Shown here one piece after another: positions 16,686 through 25,526 of a DNA stretch of 64,000 nucleotides. Every line of letters begins with the position of its first letter. Positions within the stretch are counted from its first letter, which is position 1. The notes below the pieces were generated by a model. The model saw nothing but the letters and a program-made list of their open reading frames with translations. It had not been told where the DNA came from and searched no databases. The stretch is from GCA-2684655 sp045105235 (GTDB lineage Bacteria; Planctomycetota; UBA1135; UBA2386). The stretch spans positions 78,731 to 142,730 of the forward strand of contig JBGCDH010000059.1 of assembly GCA_045105235.1 (NCBI GenBank), written 5' to 3'. A program made the translations under genes and the position numbers.

Positions 16686-19115
16686 TCCCTCTGTCGGTTC
16701 GACCTCACCCGGCAGCAGCTCGAGCCATTCGCTGATGTCGCGCGGCCGCTTGGTTCCTGGCCGATCCAGCGTCACGACGAGCACCGGCCGCGGCAGCCCC
16801 GTGCGATGGTCCACCCGCAGCTGGTAGCGCGTGCCTTTCGCAAGCGTCACGGATTGCACCAAGCGCTCTTCGGTGTTCGGAGTGTTGGCGATCAGCTTCT
16901 CGTCGGCGCCAAAGGCACCGTCACCGTTGAGGTCGAGCCACAGCGAAGCATGACCAGACTGGCTCTTCAGCCCGATCTCAAACACACCGTCGCGCGGCGC
17001 CAGAAACGACGCCTCAAGCCGCTGCAGCTTGAGGCTCGTGTGCCGCAGAGGACCGCGCAGCATCGGCAGGCGATAGCGCAGCGCCGCCGCGGCCTCGCCT
17101 TGCTTGGCGACCAGGGCATCGATGTCGGGCACATGCCCCTTCGGCAGCAAGGCCAGGTCCGCTGCCGGCGGCATGTCGTATTCCGTGACCTCGACCCGCA
17201 TGGGCCAATCAATGCATCTGAGCCAGCTTTCGGCGCCAATCTGCCTACCGTCCGCCGAGAACAACGCAGCGCGCACGGCCGCACCATCGGCAAGCAAGGG
17301 AACGCGGCCGCCGGACGCACACGCGCGACCATCGATCGGAGCGGCCGGAACCGGCCAATCGATCCAGCTCCAGCTGCCGCGAAACGCCTCCATCTGGTAG
17401 CGCACGACGCCATCCGCCATCGTGCGATTGCGCATCGATACGCTGGCTCTCTTGCCTCGATAGAACGTCGCCACATCCTGCAGCTGACGCGCACTCTCAT
17501 CGCTTCGCATCGAAAGCGGCAGTAGCTCCACCGGCTGCACGAGGCCCCACATGCGCGCATCTACCGCATCGATACGCGCCAGCAGATCGGCGCTGCTTTC
17601 GTCCGTCGGCCCCGACCACAGGCGGTCGGCGACAACCGGCAAACGTCGCCGCAGCGAGCGGAGCACCGACGACTCACGCTGCTCCCAGACCGACACTTGA
17701 CCACCGAGGATGCCGGCGCGCTGGGCCTCGGGCACCTCCCAACGATGATCGCCGAGCACATCATCGCCGGGGCCTCGATCTTCGTAGACCGGCCGCCCCG
17801 GCTCCCAGTGCTGAAACAGGTCCTTGTGCCAGTTTGCCAGTTCGAGCGGCGACCAGTTGCGACCGCTGGTGCTTCCAGGATGAATGCGGCTGCCCCCACC
17901 GACGATGTAGAGCGGCCGCCAGCTTGCGTTGATCAGCTCGTAGCCGGCGTCGAGCAGGTTCCAAGGCGGGTTGTAGGACGACTCCCACGCGGCCACCAGG
18001 ATGCGGTCCTCGCCCTGCGCCGGCAGCGCTTCGGTCGGGCGCCCGTGAAAACCCTCCCAGACAATCAGTCGCTTGCCGCGGCTGCGCACATGCTTGTTGA
18101 CCCTGGCCAGAAACGGCACCAACGCGCTGCCCGCCCCCGATTCGTCGCCGCCGATGTGGAAGTACGGCGAGCTCGCGAACACGTCGATCACATCATCGAG
18201 CAGCACGCGCAGCGCCGGCCAGCAACCCTCGCCAGCGACATCTCGGTCGCTCTCAACGCCATCCAGGTACTTCGACTCACGCAGGCGCGCGGAGTGCCCC
18301 GGCAGATCGATCTCGGGGATGACGGTGACGCCGCGCGCATCCGCGTAGCGCACAAACTCCAGCAGGCGCTCGCGGCTGTAGCTGTGGTTGTGGCTGTGGT
18401 TGTGGCTGTGGCTGTGGCTGTGGCTGTGGCTGTGGCTGTGGCTGTGGCTGTTCTGGAGCTGGCTGGTGACCGGCGCAAACGGGTAGGTGAAATGTTGATC
18501 GTCGGTCAGGTGCAGCTGCAGAAACCGGATGCGGTAGAGCCGGCAAGCTCGCACAACACCACGCAAAACATCGAGCGAATGTGGACGGCGGGCCACGTCG
18601 ATCATCACCGAGCGATAGGGCGCGACCGGCTCGTTCGCGACCGCCTGCGGCCGAACGCACATCGCACCGTCCGCGCCGCGACCATCCAAAGGCTCAACGC
18701 ACTGCAGCAGCGATGACGTTGCCCAGCTGACTCCGACGGCAGATCCAGCGGTTGCGACAATGCGCTGCGGCCCGACCTCTAGCTCGAACGCCTCGCTCGC
18801 AAGACCTGCCGCATCGCGAGCCTTTGACCGAGCCGCATCGATGCGCAGCACGATGGCGGGCTGATCGGCCGGGGCTGCGTCGGCCACCGTCGCCGTGATC
18901 CCCGCGAGAATCTCAAGCTCCTCGCGCAGCACCTGCGCGTGCTCGGCGAGTTCTCTCGGAGCCACGAGGTAGACGCCGTCGCGAAGCTCGAACGCCCCAG
19001 ATGCTCTGGCTGGCACCGTCGCCGGCTGACCCTGCCCAAGGGCAGCGCCTCCAGAGGCAAGGCCCCCAAGCGCAACGCCATAGAAAACGAAGATCGCCAG
19101 CGCGGCTCGGAACAT
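16680..19115 (-). CDS. secreted beta-N-acetylhexosaminidase, GH20 family
   Basis: An 811-residue exported glycosidase starting at ATG 19115 with a signal peptide. A GH20 N-terminal zincin-like domain (about 35-150) precedes the TIM barrel, which has the signature HLTDDQ motif (about 205-210), the VIPEIDLPGHS strand, and the catalytic pair Asp324-Glu325 (HIGGDESGAG). It should cleave terminal N-acetylglucosamine or N-acetylgalactosamine, the Asp assisting the substrate N-acetyl group. The C-terminal 150 residues form a beta-sandwich (PA14-like in pattern). A 23-residue His/Ser(Asn) tract is inserted at residues 223-245, inside the barrel, between the first strands. Confidence 0.92.
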   Translation of the reverse strand: MFRAALAIFVFYGVALGGLASGGAALGQGQPATVPARASGAFELRDGVYLVAPRELAEHAQVLREELEILAGITATVADAAPADQPAIVLRIDAARSKARDAAGLASEAFELEVGPQRIVATAGSAVGVSWATSSLLQCVEPLDGRGADGAMCVRPQAVANEPVAPYRSVMIDVARRPHSLDVLRGVVRACRLYRIRFLQLHLTDDQHFTYPFAPVTSQLQNSHSHSHSHSHSHSHSHNHSHNHSYSRERLLEFVRYADARGVTVIPEIDLPGHSARLRESKYLDGVESDRDVAGEGCWPALRVLLDDVIDVFASSPYFHIGGDESGAGSALVPFLARVNKHVRSRGKRLIVWEGFHGRPTEALPAQGEDRILVAAWESSYNPPWNLLDAGYELINASWRPLYIVGGGSRIHPGSTSGRNWSPLELANWHKDLFQHWEPGRPVYEDRGPGDDVLGDHRWEVPEAQRAGILGGQVSVWEQRESSVLRSLRRRLPVVADRLWSGPTDESSADLLARIDAVDARMWGLVQPVELLPLSMRSDESARQLQDVATFYRGKRASVSMRNRTMADGVVRYQMEAFRGSWSWIDWPVPAAPIDGRACASGGRVPLLADGAAVRAALFSADGRQIGAESWLRCIDWPMRVEVTEYDMPPAADLALLPKGHVPDIDALVAKQGEAAAALRYRLPMLRGPLRHTSLKLQRLEASFLAPRDGVFEIGLKSQSGHASLWLDLNGDGAFGADEKLIANTPNTEERLVQSVTLAKGTRYQLRVDHRTGLPRPVLVVTLDRPGTKRPRDISEWLELLPGEVEPTEGR
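18381..18449. repeat. hexanucleotide repeat encoding His-Ser tract
   Basis: A GTGGCT microsatellite (with two GTGGTT variants) of 69 bases within the GH20 gene. On the coding strand it reads (Ser-His)n with two His-Asn units, residues 223-245, about 11 histidines. The repeat length is a multiple of the codon, so unit gain or loss keeps the frame. Confidence 0.95.
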
Positions 19116-19335
19116 GACACCTAGCCGATCCGGAGGCCCTCGGAGGGTCAAGCGAGCGCAGCTTCGGGCCAAAATGACTGTGCCGCAACCGCCTACCGCG
19201 GCAAACGCATCGTGCAGCATATTGCAGCATCCGACCGAATCGGCCTGCGATATGCTGCTTGGCACCTGGAGCGTATCGCCCGGCGATGATCGCACCCTGT
19301 TCCGACCGCTCCCGAGGCCCTTTGATCCTCTCGGC

Positions 19336-20973
19336 ATGACCGACTTCAACCGACATCCCGACTCCTATCACCACTGGCAGCTAGAGTTCGACGGCGACGT
19401 CGCGCACTTGCGCATGAACGTCGACCCCGAGCATCCGTTTGCGGAGGGCTACGATCTCAAGCTCAATAGCTACGACCTGTCGGTGGACATGGAGCTTGCA
19501 GACGCCATTCGGCGCCTGCGCTTTGAGCACCCCAACGTCAAAGCGTTGGTCGTCGGCAGTGGCCAGGAGCGCGCGTTTTGCGCAGGTGCAAACATCCTGA
19601 TGCTGAAGAGCAGCTCGCACCCGTTCAAAGTGAACTTCTGTAAGTTCACCAACGAGACGCGGCTGAGCTTGGAAGACTACAGCGAGCAGTCGGGCGTCAA
19701 GTCGATCTGCGCGATCAATGCCGCGTGTGCGGGCGGCGGCTACGAGCTGGCGCTGGCCTGCGACGAGATCCACCTCGTCAACGACAACAATTCGGCCGTG
19801 TCGCTACCAGAAGTGCCGCTGCTCGGCGTTTTGCCCGGCACCGGCGGTCTGACGCGACTCGTTGACAAGCGCAAGATCCGCCGGGACCGCGCCGACGTGT
19901 TTTGCACGATGGCCGAAGGCCTGCGCGGCAAGAAGGCTCTCAAGTGGGACTTCGTCGACGCCATCTGGCCCAAGTCAAAGTTTCACGACAAGGTCGGCGA
20001 ACGCGCCAACGAGCTGGCGGCGGCCGCCAAGGACAAGGGCGCGAGCAAGGGCATCGAGCTCAAGCCGGTGCGCTTTGAAACGCTTGCAGAAGACGGCCAG
20101 ACGACGCTCAAGTGGGAGCACGTGCAGGTTGTCATCGAGCCCGCCAAGCGGCTGGCGACAATCGCCGTGCAGGGGCCATCAGGGGAGCAACCGAAGGACG
20201 GCGCTGCCTATGTCGCTGCAGGCTGTGACTCGTGGGCGCTCAAGGCATGGCGCGAGCTCGACGATGCGCTGCTGCAGCTTCGCTTTGACTACGAAGAAGT
20301 CGGCCTGGTCGTGCTCGAGACGCGCGGCGACCGTGCGGCTCTGATCCAGGTCGAAAAGGACCTGCTCGCAAACCGCGACAACTGGCTCTGCCACGAGATC
20401 CTGCTGCACATGGCGCGGGTCTGCCGTCGCTTTGACCTGATGGCGCGCTCGACCTACGCGCTTGTCGACCAGAAGGCGTGCGCCGCAGGCGCGTTCCTGG
20501 AGCTGACGATGGCGTGCGATCGCATCTACGCTTTGGACGAAGACGGCGTCGACTTTGTCGTCGGTCCACTGAGCGACGGCAGCCTGCCGATGAGCCACGG
20601 CATTACGCGACTGCACAACCGCTTTTTGGCGACGCCCGAACAGGGCGCCAAGCTCGCCAAGGAGCAGCCGACCCTGATCGCGCCCGAAGCCGACGAAGAG
20701 GGCCTCGTGACGTTCTTGCTCGACCCGGTCGACTGGGAAGACGACGTGCGCATCGCGCTTGAAGAGCGCGTCACGATGTCGCCCGACGCCCTTACCGGCA
20801 TGGAAGCTTCGCTCCGCTTTGGTGGCGCCGAGAACTGCGACAGCAAGATCTTCGGCCGCCTCAGCGCCTGGCAAAACTGGATCTTTACGCGGCCCAACGC
20901 GACCGGCGATGCCGGCGCCTTGACGCGCTATGGCGCGCCGGAAGGCGCCCAGTTTGATTGGCGACGCACGTAG
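19336..20973 (+). CDS. boxC: 2,3-epoxybenzoyl-CoA dihydrolase BoxC
   Basis: A 545-residue member of the BoxC family of the crotonase superfamily, which opens the ring of 2,3-epoxybenzoyl-CoA with loss of formate to give 3,4-didehydroadipyl-CoA semialdehyde. The start is ATG 19336 (MTDFNRHPDSYHHWQL); upstream codons in frame do not resemble the family. Two crotonase-like halves are visible: the first carries GSGQERAFCAGANI (about 72-85) and AACAGGGYELALACDEI (about 118-135); the second carries ACAAGAFLELTMACDRI (about 378-395). Length matches the family. boxB follows 116 bases downstream in the same direction, supporting a box operon. Confidence 0.95.
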   Translation: MTDFNRHPDSYHHWQLEFDGDVAHLRMNVDPEHPFAEGYDLKLNSYDLSVDMELADAIRRLRFEHPNVKALVVGSGQERAFCAGANILMLKSSSHPFKVNFCKFTNETRLSLEDYSEQSGVKSICAINAACAGGGYELALACDEIHLVNDNNSAVSLPEVPLLGVLPGTGGLTRLVDKRKIRRDRADVFCTMAEGLRGKKALKWDFVDAIWPKSKFHDKVGERANELAAAAKDKGASKGIELKPVRFETLAEDGQTTLKWEHVQVVIEPAKRLATIAVQGPSGEQPKDGAAYVAAGCDSWALKAWRELDDALLQLRFDYEEVGLVVLETRGDRAALIQVEKDLLANRDNWLCHEILLHMARVCRRFDLMARSTYALVDQKACAAGAFLELTMACDRIYALDEDGVDFVVGPLSDGSLPMSHGITRLHNRFLATPEQGAKLAKEQPTLIAPEADEEGLVTFLLDPVDWEDDVRIALEERVTMSPDALTGMEASLRFGGAENCDSKIFGRLSAWQNWIFTRPNATGDAGALTRYGAPEGAQFDWRRT

Positions 20974-21089
20974 AGCGCCAAGACGCCGGCGCCGTCTATG
21001 CGCCGACACCGCAAACACTCTCAGTCAACTGCCAGCAGCCACACCCGCCGGCAAACAACCACTGACCCGAACCGAACGGAACGACACCT

Positions 21090-22508
21090 ATGAGCATCGT
21101 CGACCTCGAAGCGAAGATCCCGAACAACGTCGGCCTGCGCGACAACAAGCGCCTGATGATGGCGCTCGAAAAGTGGCAGCCGAAGTTCCTCGACTGGTGG
21201 AAGACCGTCGGGCCCACGGACTTCAATGAAAACGAAGTCTACCTGCGCACGGCAGTCGGCGTCGGCAAGGGTGGCTGGGCGCACTTTGACTACGTCAAGA
21301 TGCCGGACTACCGCTGGGGCATCTTCCTCGCGGACGGCCCGGAAGATCGCAAGATCCACTTCGGCGACAACCTCGGCGCCGACGCCTGGCCGACGGTCCC
21401 AGGCGAGTTCCGCAACCGCTTGCGCCGCTTGATTGTGACGCAGGGCGACACCGAGCCGGCATCCGTGGAGCAGCAGCGCCTGCTCGGCCACAGCTGCCCG
21501 TCGCTCTACGACCTGCGTTCGCTGTTCCAGGTCAACGTCGAGGAAGGCCGCCACCTGTGGGCGATGGTCTACCTGCTGCAGACCTACTTCGGCGCCGACG
21601 GTCGCGACGAAGCCGAAGCGCTGCTCGAGCGCAACAGCGGCGACGAAGACAACCCGCGCATTCTCGAGGCGTTCAACTACCCGGTCACCAACTGGCTGGA
21701 CTTCTTCTGCTTCACGACCTTCATGGACCGTGACGGCAAGTACCAGCTGTCTTCGCTCGCCGAGTCGAGCTTCGACCCGCTGGCGCGCACGACGCAATTC
21801 ATGCTCGCCGAAGAGGCCTACCACCTCCAGACCGGTGAAAACGGCGTCGGCCGCATCATCAAGCGCACCGGTGAGATCATGGCCGAGGGCAAGGATCCGC
21901 GGAAGGAAGGCGCGATCCCGCTCGACGTCATCCAGCGCTACATCAACTTCTGGTTCACCGGGTCGATGGACCTGTTCGGCGGCGAAGATTCGACCAACGC
22001 GGCGGAGTCGTTTGCGATGGGCCTCAAGGGTCGCTACCGCGAAAGCGATGGCATCTACAAGGACCCGAAGGCGCTCGAGGCGATCTACAAGCTCGAAGTG
22101 CCCAACGACAACGGCAAGCTCGAGGAGAAGGACATCCCGCTTCGCCGCGCCATGAACGCCGTGCTGCTCGACGCCTACATCGCCGACTGCACGCGCATCC
22201 TGCAGCGCTGGAACCGCGACCTCAAGAAGCTTGGAATCGACCAGACGGTGTCGCTGCCGAACCGCAAGTTCAACCGCCACCAGGGCGTCTACGCCGGCTA
22301 CCGGTTCAACCCGGCCGGCGAGATCATCGATGAGGCAGCCTGGAACAGCCAGCAGGCCACGTGGCTGCCGACCCAGGACGACCGCGACTACGTCGACTCG
22401 TGCATGGTCAAGGTCACCGAGCCGGGCAAGTTCGCGAACTACATCGCGCCACCAAAGACCGGCCCGAACAACCAGCCGGTCGACTTCGAATACGTCAAGG
22501 TCAAGTAG
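21090..22508 (+). CDS. boxB: benzoyl-CoA 2,3-epoxidase, oxygenase subunit BoxB
   Basis: A 472-residue diiron epoxidase that converts benzoyl-CoA to 2,3-epoxybenzoyl-CoA with O2 and two electrons. By alignment from memory to the Azoarcus evansii enzyme (offset of two), the iron ligands are Glu122, Glu152, His155, Asp213, Glu242 and His245, all present in EEGRH, FMDRDG and EEAYH contexts. The N-terminus (SIVDLEAKIPNNVGL) and overall length match the family. It lies directly after boxC and before a small ferredoxin. No boxA, the usual flavin/ferredoxin reductase partner, is in the window, so the electron source may differ. Confidence 0.95.
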   Translation: MSIVDLEAKIPNNVGLRDNKRLMMALEKWQPKFLDWWKTVGPTDFNENEVYLRTAVGVGKGGWAHFDYVKMPDYRWGIFLADGPEDRKIHFGDNLGADAWPTVPGEFRNRLRRLIVTQGDTEPASVEQQRLLGHSCPSLYDLRSLFQVNVEEGRHLWAMVYLLQTYFGADGRDEAEALLERNSGDEDNPRILEAFNYPVTNWLDFFCFTTFMDRDGKYQLSSLAESSFDPLARTTQFMLAEEAYHLQTGENGVGRIIKRTGEIMAEGKDPRKEGAIPLDVIQRYINFWFTGSMDLFGGEDSTNAAESFAMGLKGRYRESDGIYKDPKALEAIYKLEVPNDNGKLEEKDIPLRRAMNAVLLDAYIADCTRILQRWNRDLKKLGIDQTVSLPNRKFNRHQGVYAGYRFNPAGEIIDEAAWNSQQATWLPTQDDRDYVDSCMVKVTEPGKFANYIAPPKTGPNNQPVDFEYVKVK

Positions 22509-22527
22509 GCTCGACGATCGAATGATG

Positions 22528-22558
22528 CTGCCGGCTGCGGCTTGATGCCGCCCGGCAG
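22528..22558 (+). promoter_or_regulatory. strong hairpin between boxB and ferredoxin
   Basis: CTGCCGG-CT-GCGGC-TTGAT-GCCGC-CCGGCAG: two stacked helices of 7 and 5 bp with a 2-base bulge, 20 bases after the boxB stop. No U-tract follows, so it may stabilise or partially terminate the upstream transcript rather than end it. Confidence 0.55.
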
Positions 22559-22616
22559 CGAGGCTGAACCCAAGCACAACACAACCCAATCCCTTGAGAG
22601 ATAGGGATGCCTGCTC

Positions 22617-22952
22617 ATGAGCAACCGACTCTGTTACGTCTGTGAAGGCGGCGACTGCACCGAGAAGGGCAGCGGCGATCTATTTGACAAGCTGCGCGAC
22701 CTCGTCAAGGAGTTCGATCCGGACGAAGAGCGCATCAAGATCCGGCGCTACCCGTGCTTTGGCGCCTGCGAACAGGGCATCAACGTAACCCTCTTCCCCG
22801 ACAAGGTCTTCTACAGCACCGTGACCGAGGAAGACCTGGGCGAGATCGTTGCACACATCAAGGGCGAGGCCGAGCCGGTCGAGCGCCTGACCGGCAAGTG
22901 CGAGCCGGACGTCGAGCAGATCATCTGGGACATGCTCGACAGTCCCTACTAG
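22617..22952 (+). CDS. thioredoxin-like [2Fe-2S] ferredoxin
   Basis: A 111-residue protein of the Shethna/NuoE-like thioredoxin-fold [2Fe-2S] family. Cluster cysteines are Cys9, Cys14, Cys47 and Cys51 (CEGGDC and YPCFGACEQG), with an extra Cys6. The loop between the first two cysteines is shorter than usual. The INVTLFPDKVFYSTVTEEDLGEIVAHI stretch is the typical C-terminal half. It sits 108 bases after boxB on the same strand, which suggests it delivers electrons to the BoxB diiron centre; that is inference. Its TAG stop lies inside a 36-bp tandem repeat. Confidence 0.88.
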   Translation: MSNRLCYVCEGGDCTEKGSGDLFDKLRDLVKEFDPDEERIKIRRYPCFGACEQGINVTLFPDKVFYSTVTEEDLGEIVAHIKGEAEPVERLTGKCEPDVEQIIWDMLDSPY

Positions 22953-23015
22953 CACGAGCTCTGCTCGAACTAGATCTGGCCCTACTAGCACGAGCTCTCC
23001 TCGAACTAGATCTGG
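22944..23015. repeat. 36-bp tandem duplication over the ferredoxin stop codon
   Basis: Two adjacent 36-base copies (CCCTACTAGCACGAGCTC... to ...GATCTGG) differing at one position (G/C). The first copy contains the ferredoxin stop TAG. Each unit contains the GAGCTC palindrome and paired CTAG motifs. Confidence 0.9.
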
Positions 23016-23168
23016 GCCTGACTCGACTTCGACCTCGCGCGCGCATCGTGCGCACGCTGGCGCCGCCCCGAAATGCCGGGCGCGCGGAAATCTGGCCAGC
23101 CGAGCAAGCTTGTTGCTACGAGCGCACGCATACCATGACGGATACGCATTTTTTTACGCGCACACGTC

Positions 23169-23405
23169 ATGATTACCGTCACACCAGATGTCATCGATCC
23201 CAACGGAAAAGCCACCATCAGCCACGACGGCGACGCACCCAAAACGGTGACGATCACCAGCCAGTCGGGCGCGACCGCAACCATCGTTGTTCCGGCGGGA
23301 GGCAGCGTGAAGTGGGCTCCGCCGGCGGGGTGGACGCAGGCTCGCTTCAACACCCCCGGGTGCCCGGAAGTAGCCCGCTACATCTCCCGCAGCGCCTCGG
23401 CCTAG
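23169..23405 (+). CDS. small hypothetical protein
   Basis: A 78-residue protein from ATG 23169 with alternating beta-strand character (ATISHDGDAPKTVTITSQSG, then VVPAGGSVKWAPPAGW), like a single small Ig-type or carbohydrate-binding-like sandwich. It has no signal peptide and no catalytic motif. Small proteins of this look occur in planctomycete genomes, but I cannot name the family. It follows the box cluster by 216 bases; a shared function is not implied. An opposite-strand open frame covers the same bases, but the plus frame has the more protein-like composition. Confidence 0.55.
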   Translation: MITVTPDVIDPNGKATISHDGDAPKTVTITSQSGATATIVVPAGGSVKWAPPAGWTQARFNTPGCPEVARYISRSASA

Positions 23406-23626
23406 TGGCCCCGCGCGGCCTTGGCACGGCGACGGGCTGAGTGCAAACCTAGGCGAAGAGACAACGCCGAGCAGGCAGCCGGGCCTCCGTCCCCTGTCGC
23501 CCCCGCGCCGTCGCACGCCCGCCACTTGGCAGCTGTGGCTACGCAGACGCCACGCCGCTGCGGGGACTCGGCTCGATGACGCCCCGCACCGATTCACACC
23601 ACACAGCAACTCACCAGACAGCGCCC

Positions 23627-23656
23627 CAGCGAAAAGCGACTCAGCGAAAAGCGACT
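23627..23656. repeat. 15-bp tandem duplication
   Basis: Two exact copies of CAGCGAAAAGCGACT adjoining the stop codon of the minus-strand gene at 23656. Confidence 0.9.
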
Positions 23657-24333
23657 CAGTCGCGCGAATGGATCATGCCCTCGAGCTGCTGGGCAATGCT
23701 GTCCCGCGCTATGTTCGCGTAGCGCTCGCATCTCGGACTTCTCTGCGCCGCCATCTGCAGCGCGACCCCAGAGGCGGAAAGAACCGACAAGATTCGGCGC
23801 TCACCTTGCGCCCGCAGAGGACCGCGCTGGGCATACAGAGGCGCCAAATCCAGAGCCTGGGAACTCGCTCGGGGCCGGGCGATTTCGCCATCGAACGCGG
23901 CATGGCCACGCGCCAGAAGCTGCGGCGACCAGCTGGCCTGCTGCTGGATCGACGCGAGCAGCTTGACAACCTCGCGGTCGAGCTTGCAAACCGCAGCCAT
24001 CACTCTTTCTTCGTCGTAGATTGCCGGACGCTCAAGAACCAGCAGCGTGCTCAAGAAGTCCAGATCATTGGTGTTGGTACCCGACCACCTCCAAATGCTG
24101 GCTGCAGCCAGCAAGATTGTCGATGCCGCGATCCATCGCTTGGCGTAGAGAGCTCCCCATCGCCGCCGCCTCGGAGCAGCCTGGCGCTGCCTTGAAGCAT
24201 CGCTCTCGACCGACGCAATGAAGGCCTCGGACAAGGGCTCCTCGGGACAAAGCTCACGCAGCGCACGATGCGCCTCGCGGCCGTAGGGCGTTTCGTCCAC
24301 ACCGACGGTTCTGCCGTTCGGGCTAACCATCAT
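23656..24333 (-). CDS. single-pass membrane protein, probable ECF sigma partner
   Basis: About 225 residues from ATG 24333 (or ATG 24330), overlapping the end of the sigma factor gene by roughly ten bases, which implies translational coupling. A cytoplasmic Arg-rich N-terminus of about 60 residues precedes one membrane segment (RWIAASTILLAAASIWRW); the rest is predicted outside and helical. This arrangement is typical of anti-sigma or sigma-sensing partners encoded with ECF sigma factors in Planctomycetota, but no ZAS zinc motif is present. Function is inferred from context only. Confidence 0.7.
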   Translation of the reverse strand: MMVSPNGRTVGVDETPYGREAHRALRELCPEEPLSEAFIASVESDASRQRQAAPRRRRWGALYAKRWIAASTILLAAASIWRWSGTNTNDLDFLSTLLVLERPAIYDEERVMAAVCKLDREVVKLLASIQQQASWSPQLLARGHAAFDGEIARPRASSQALDLAPLYAQRGPLRAQGERRILSVLSASGVALQMAAQRSPRCERYANIARDSIAQQLEGMIHSRD

Positions 24334-24934
24334 TCGCCTCTTTGGGTAGGGCCAGTGCATCACGTCCGGGCCGCATCAGGTGCTGCAGCTTTGCCCGAAT
24401 GCGATTGCGGGCGTTGGCGACCGTGCCTTGGCTCGTGCCCAGTGCAGCGGCGATCTCTGCCGTCTTCGCGCGGAAGTTTGAGACGCGGTCGGCGGCCAAG
24501 ACTGCCTGCTGCAGCGGCGACAGATCCGCCAACGCCTTTGCGACGCGGGTATTCATCATGACCTGCTGCGATGACGCTTGCTCGGATCGCGTCCCATCCC
24601 GCCCTTCGGCTGGCGCCGGCACCGATTCAAGCCAAGCGGAAGGAATGACGTTCAAAGCAGGCTCCCTATTCGACAGCCGTAAAACTTTACGATAACACAC
24701 CTTACAGTAGTAAGCCCCCAGACTCAGGGGCGTTGGAAGCCGCTTGGCAGCCTTCCAGACGGCAAGCGCTCCATCGTGCAGAGCGCTTTCAAAAACGTGA
24801 CTGTCACGCACAAACGGGCACGACTTGCGCAGCATGCCCATGACTCGAGGCCCATGCTCACGAAGGAGATCGCCCACGGCGGAATCGTCCCCCGAGGCCA
24901 TTTTCGCCAGGATCTGGTCGTCAGTGGGCTTCAC
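24323..24934 (-). CDS. ECF-type RNA polymerase sigma factor
   Basis: A 203-residue sigma-70 family protein. The N-terminal region-2-like helices (DSAVGDLLREHGPRVMGMLRKSC, then ESALHDGALAVWKAAKRL) and the C-terminal region-4 helix-turn-helix (LSPLQQAVLAADRVSNFRAKTAEIAAALGTSQGTVANARNRIRAKL) are both visible. The linker is long and Ser/Ala/Glu-rich. It overlaps the gene for a single-pass membrane protein, its likely regulator. A 683-base gene-free stretch lies upstream. Confidence 0.88.
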   Translation of the reverse strand: MKPTDDQILAKMASGDDSAVGDLLREHGPRVMGMLRKSCPFVRDSHVFESALHDGALAVWKAAKRLPTPLSLGAYYCKVCYRKVLRLSNREPALNVIPSAWLESVPAPAEGRDGTRSEQASSQQVMMNTRVAKALADLSPLQQAVLAADRVSNFRAKTAEIAAALGTSQGTVANARNRIRAKLQHLMRPGRDALALPKEANDG

Positions 24935-25245
24935 GGAGCCAAGAGTGCGCGATGCAAGAAGACAGCCAGGCGGATAGGCCGCATCGACTCACTGGTTAGA
25001 GCCCACCCTTGTAGCACCAAAACGAAGATTGGCGCTCGAACCGGACGGCCGAATCCAGCACACCATCGATCCGCCAAAAAATCGCGTTCCCTGCTAAGGC
25101 CGTGGGCATTCGCCATTGAGGACAGCAGCGCACGTATCCAGCACAGCCACAGCAGGGCTCTGCCCAGTCGAACGCTGGCCGAAGGGCACATCTCTGTTCT
25201 GCGGGAAAATGATCGGCTCCTGAGGAGCCGGGCCAGGGGAAGGTG

Positions 25246-25291
25246 GAGAGGCAGAGAGTCGGTGGTGGCCAAGAATGAGCTGGCCACCACC
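25246..25291. repeat. stem-loop repeat copy 1
   Basis: A GAGAGGCAGAGAGT leader is followed by an 11-bp perfect inverted repeat (GGTGGTGGCCA / TGGCCACCACC) with loop AGAATGAGC. Leader, stem and the ATGAGC in the loop are shared with copy 2 at 25481-25526. Confidence 0.85.
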
Positions 25292-25480
25292 ATTTATTTC
25301 TTGGGTCGAAGGCACGTCACGGCCGGATCCTCAGCGACTGCGCCCCGAGGGAGCGTTCCGTCGACGGCGTCGGCAGGCGCCCGCTCGAGATTTTTCACAT
25401 TTCGATACGGACGCCGCCCCCATTCATCGTTCTGACTCTTGGAACGCCCGGTCTCGAAAGAGCTCGGGTGGAGAAGAAAG

Positions 25481-25526
25481 AGAGGCAGAGAGTATGGTGA
25501 TGGCCGGGGATGAGCCGGCCATCACC
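25481..25526. repeat. stem-loop repeat copy 2
   Basis: AGAGGCAGAGAGT leader and a 12-bp perfect inverted repeat (GGTGATGGCCGG / CCGGCCATCACC) with loop GGATGAG, followed by GTTTTCC. Stem changes relative to copy 1 are compensated on the other arm, suggesting the fold is under selection. Confidence 0.85.

Noticed and set aside
17697..18716. Long plus-strand frame opposite the GH20 gene with Val/Ala repeats
   Set aside because: Composition follows from the antisense of the His-Ser array; the minus strand carries a complete GH20 enzyme.
21021..22589. 522-codon minus-strand frame opposite boxB
   Set aside because: BoxB is unmistakable on the plus strand, and the shadow has no recognisable features.
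24931..25435. Possible small genes in the 24.9-25.6 kb gap
   Set aside because: Open frames on both strands are Arg/Ser-rich without signal, domain or start context; the palindromes are the only clear structure.
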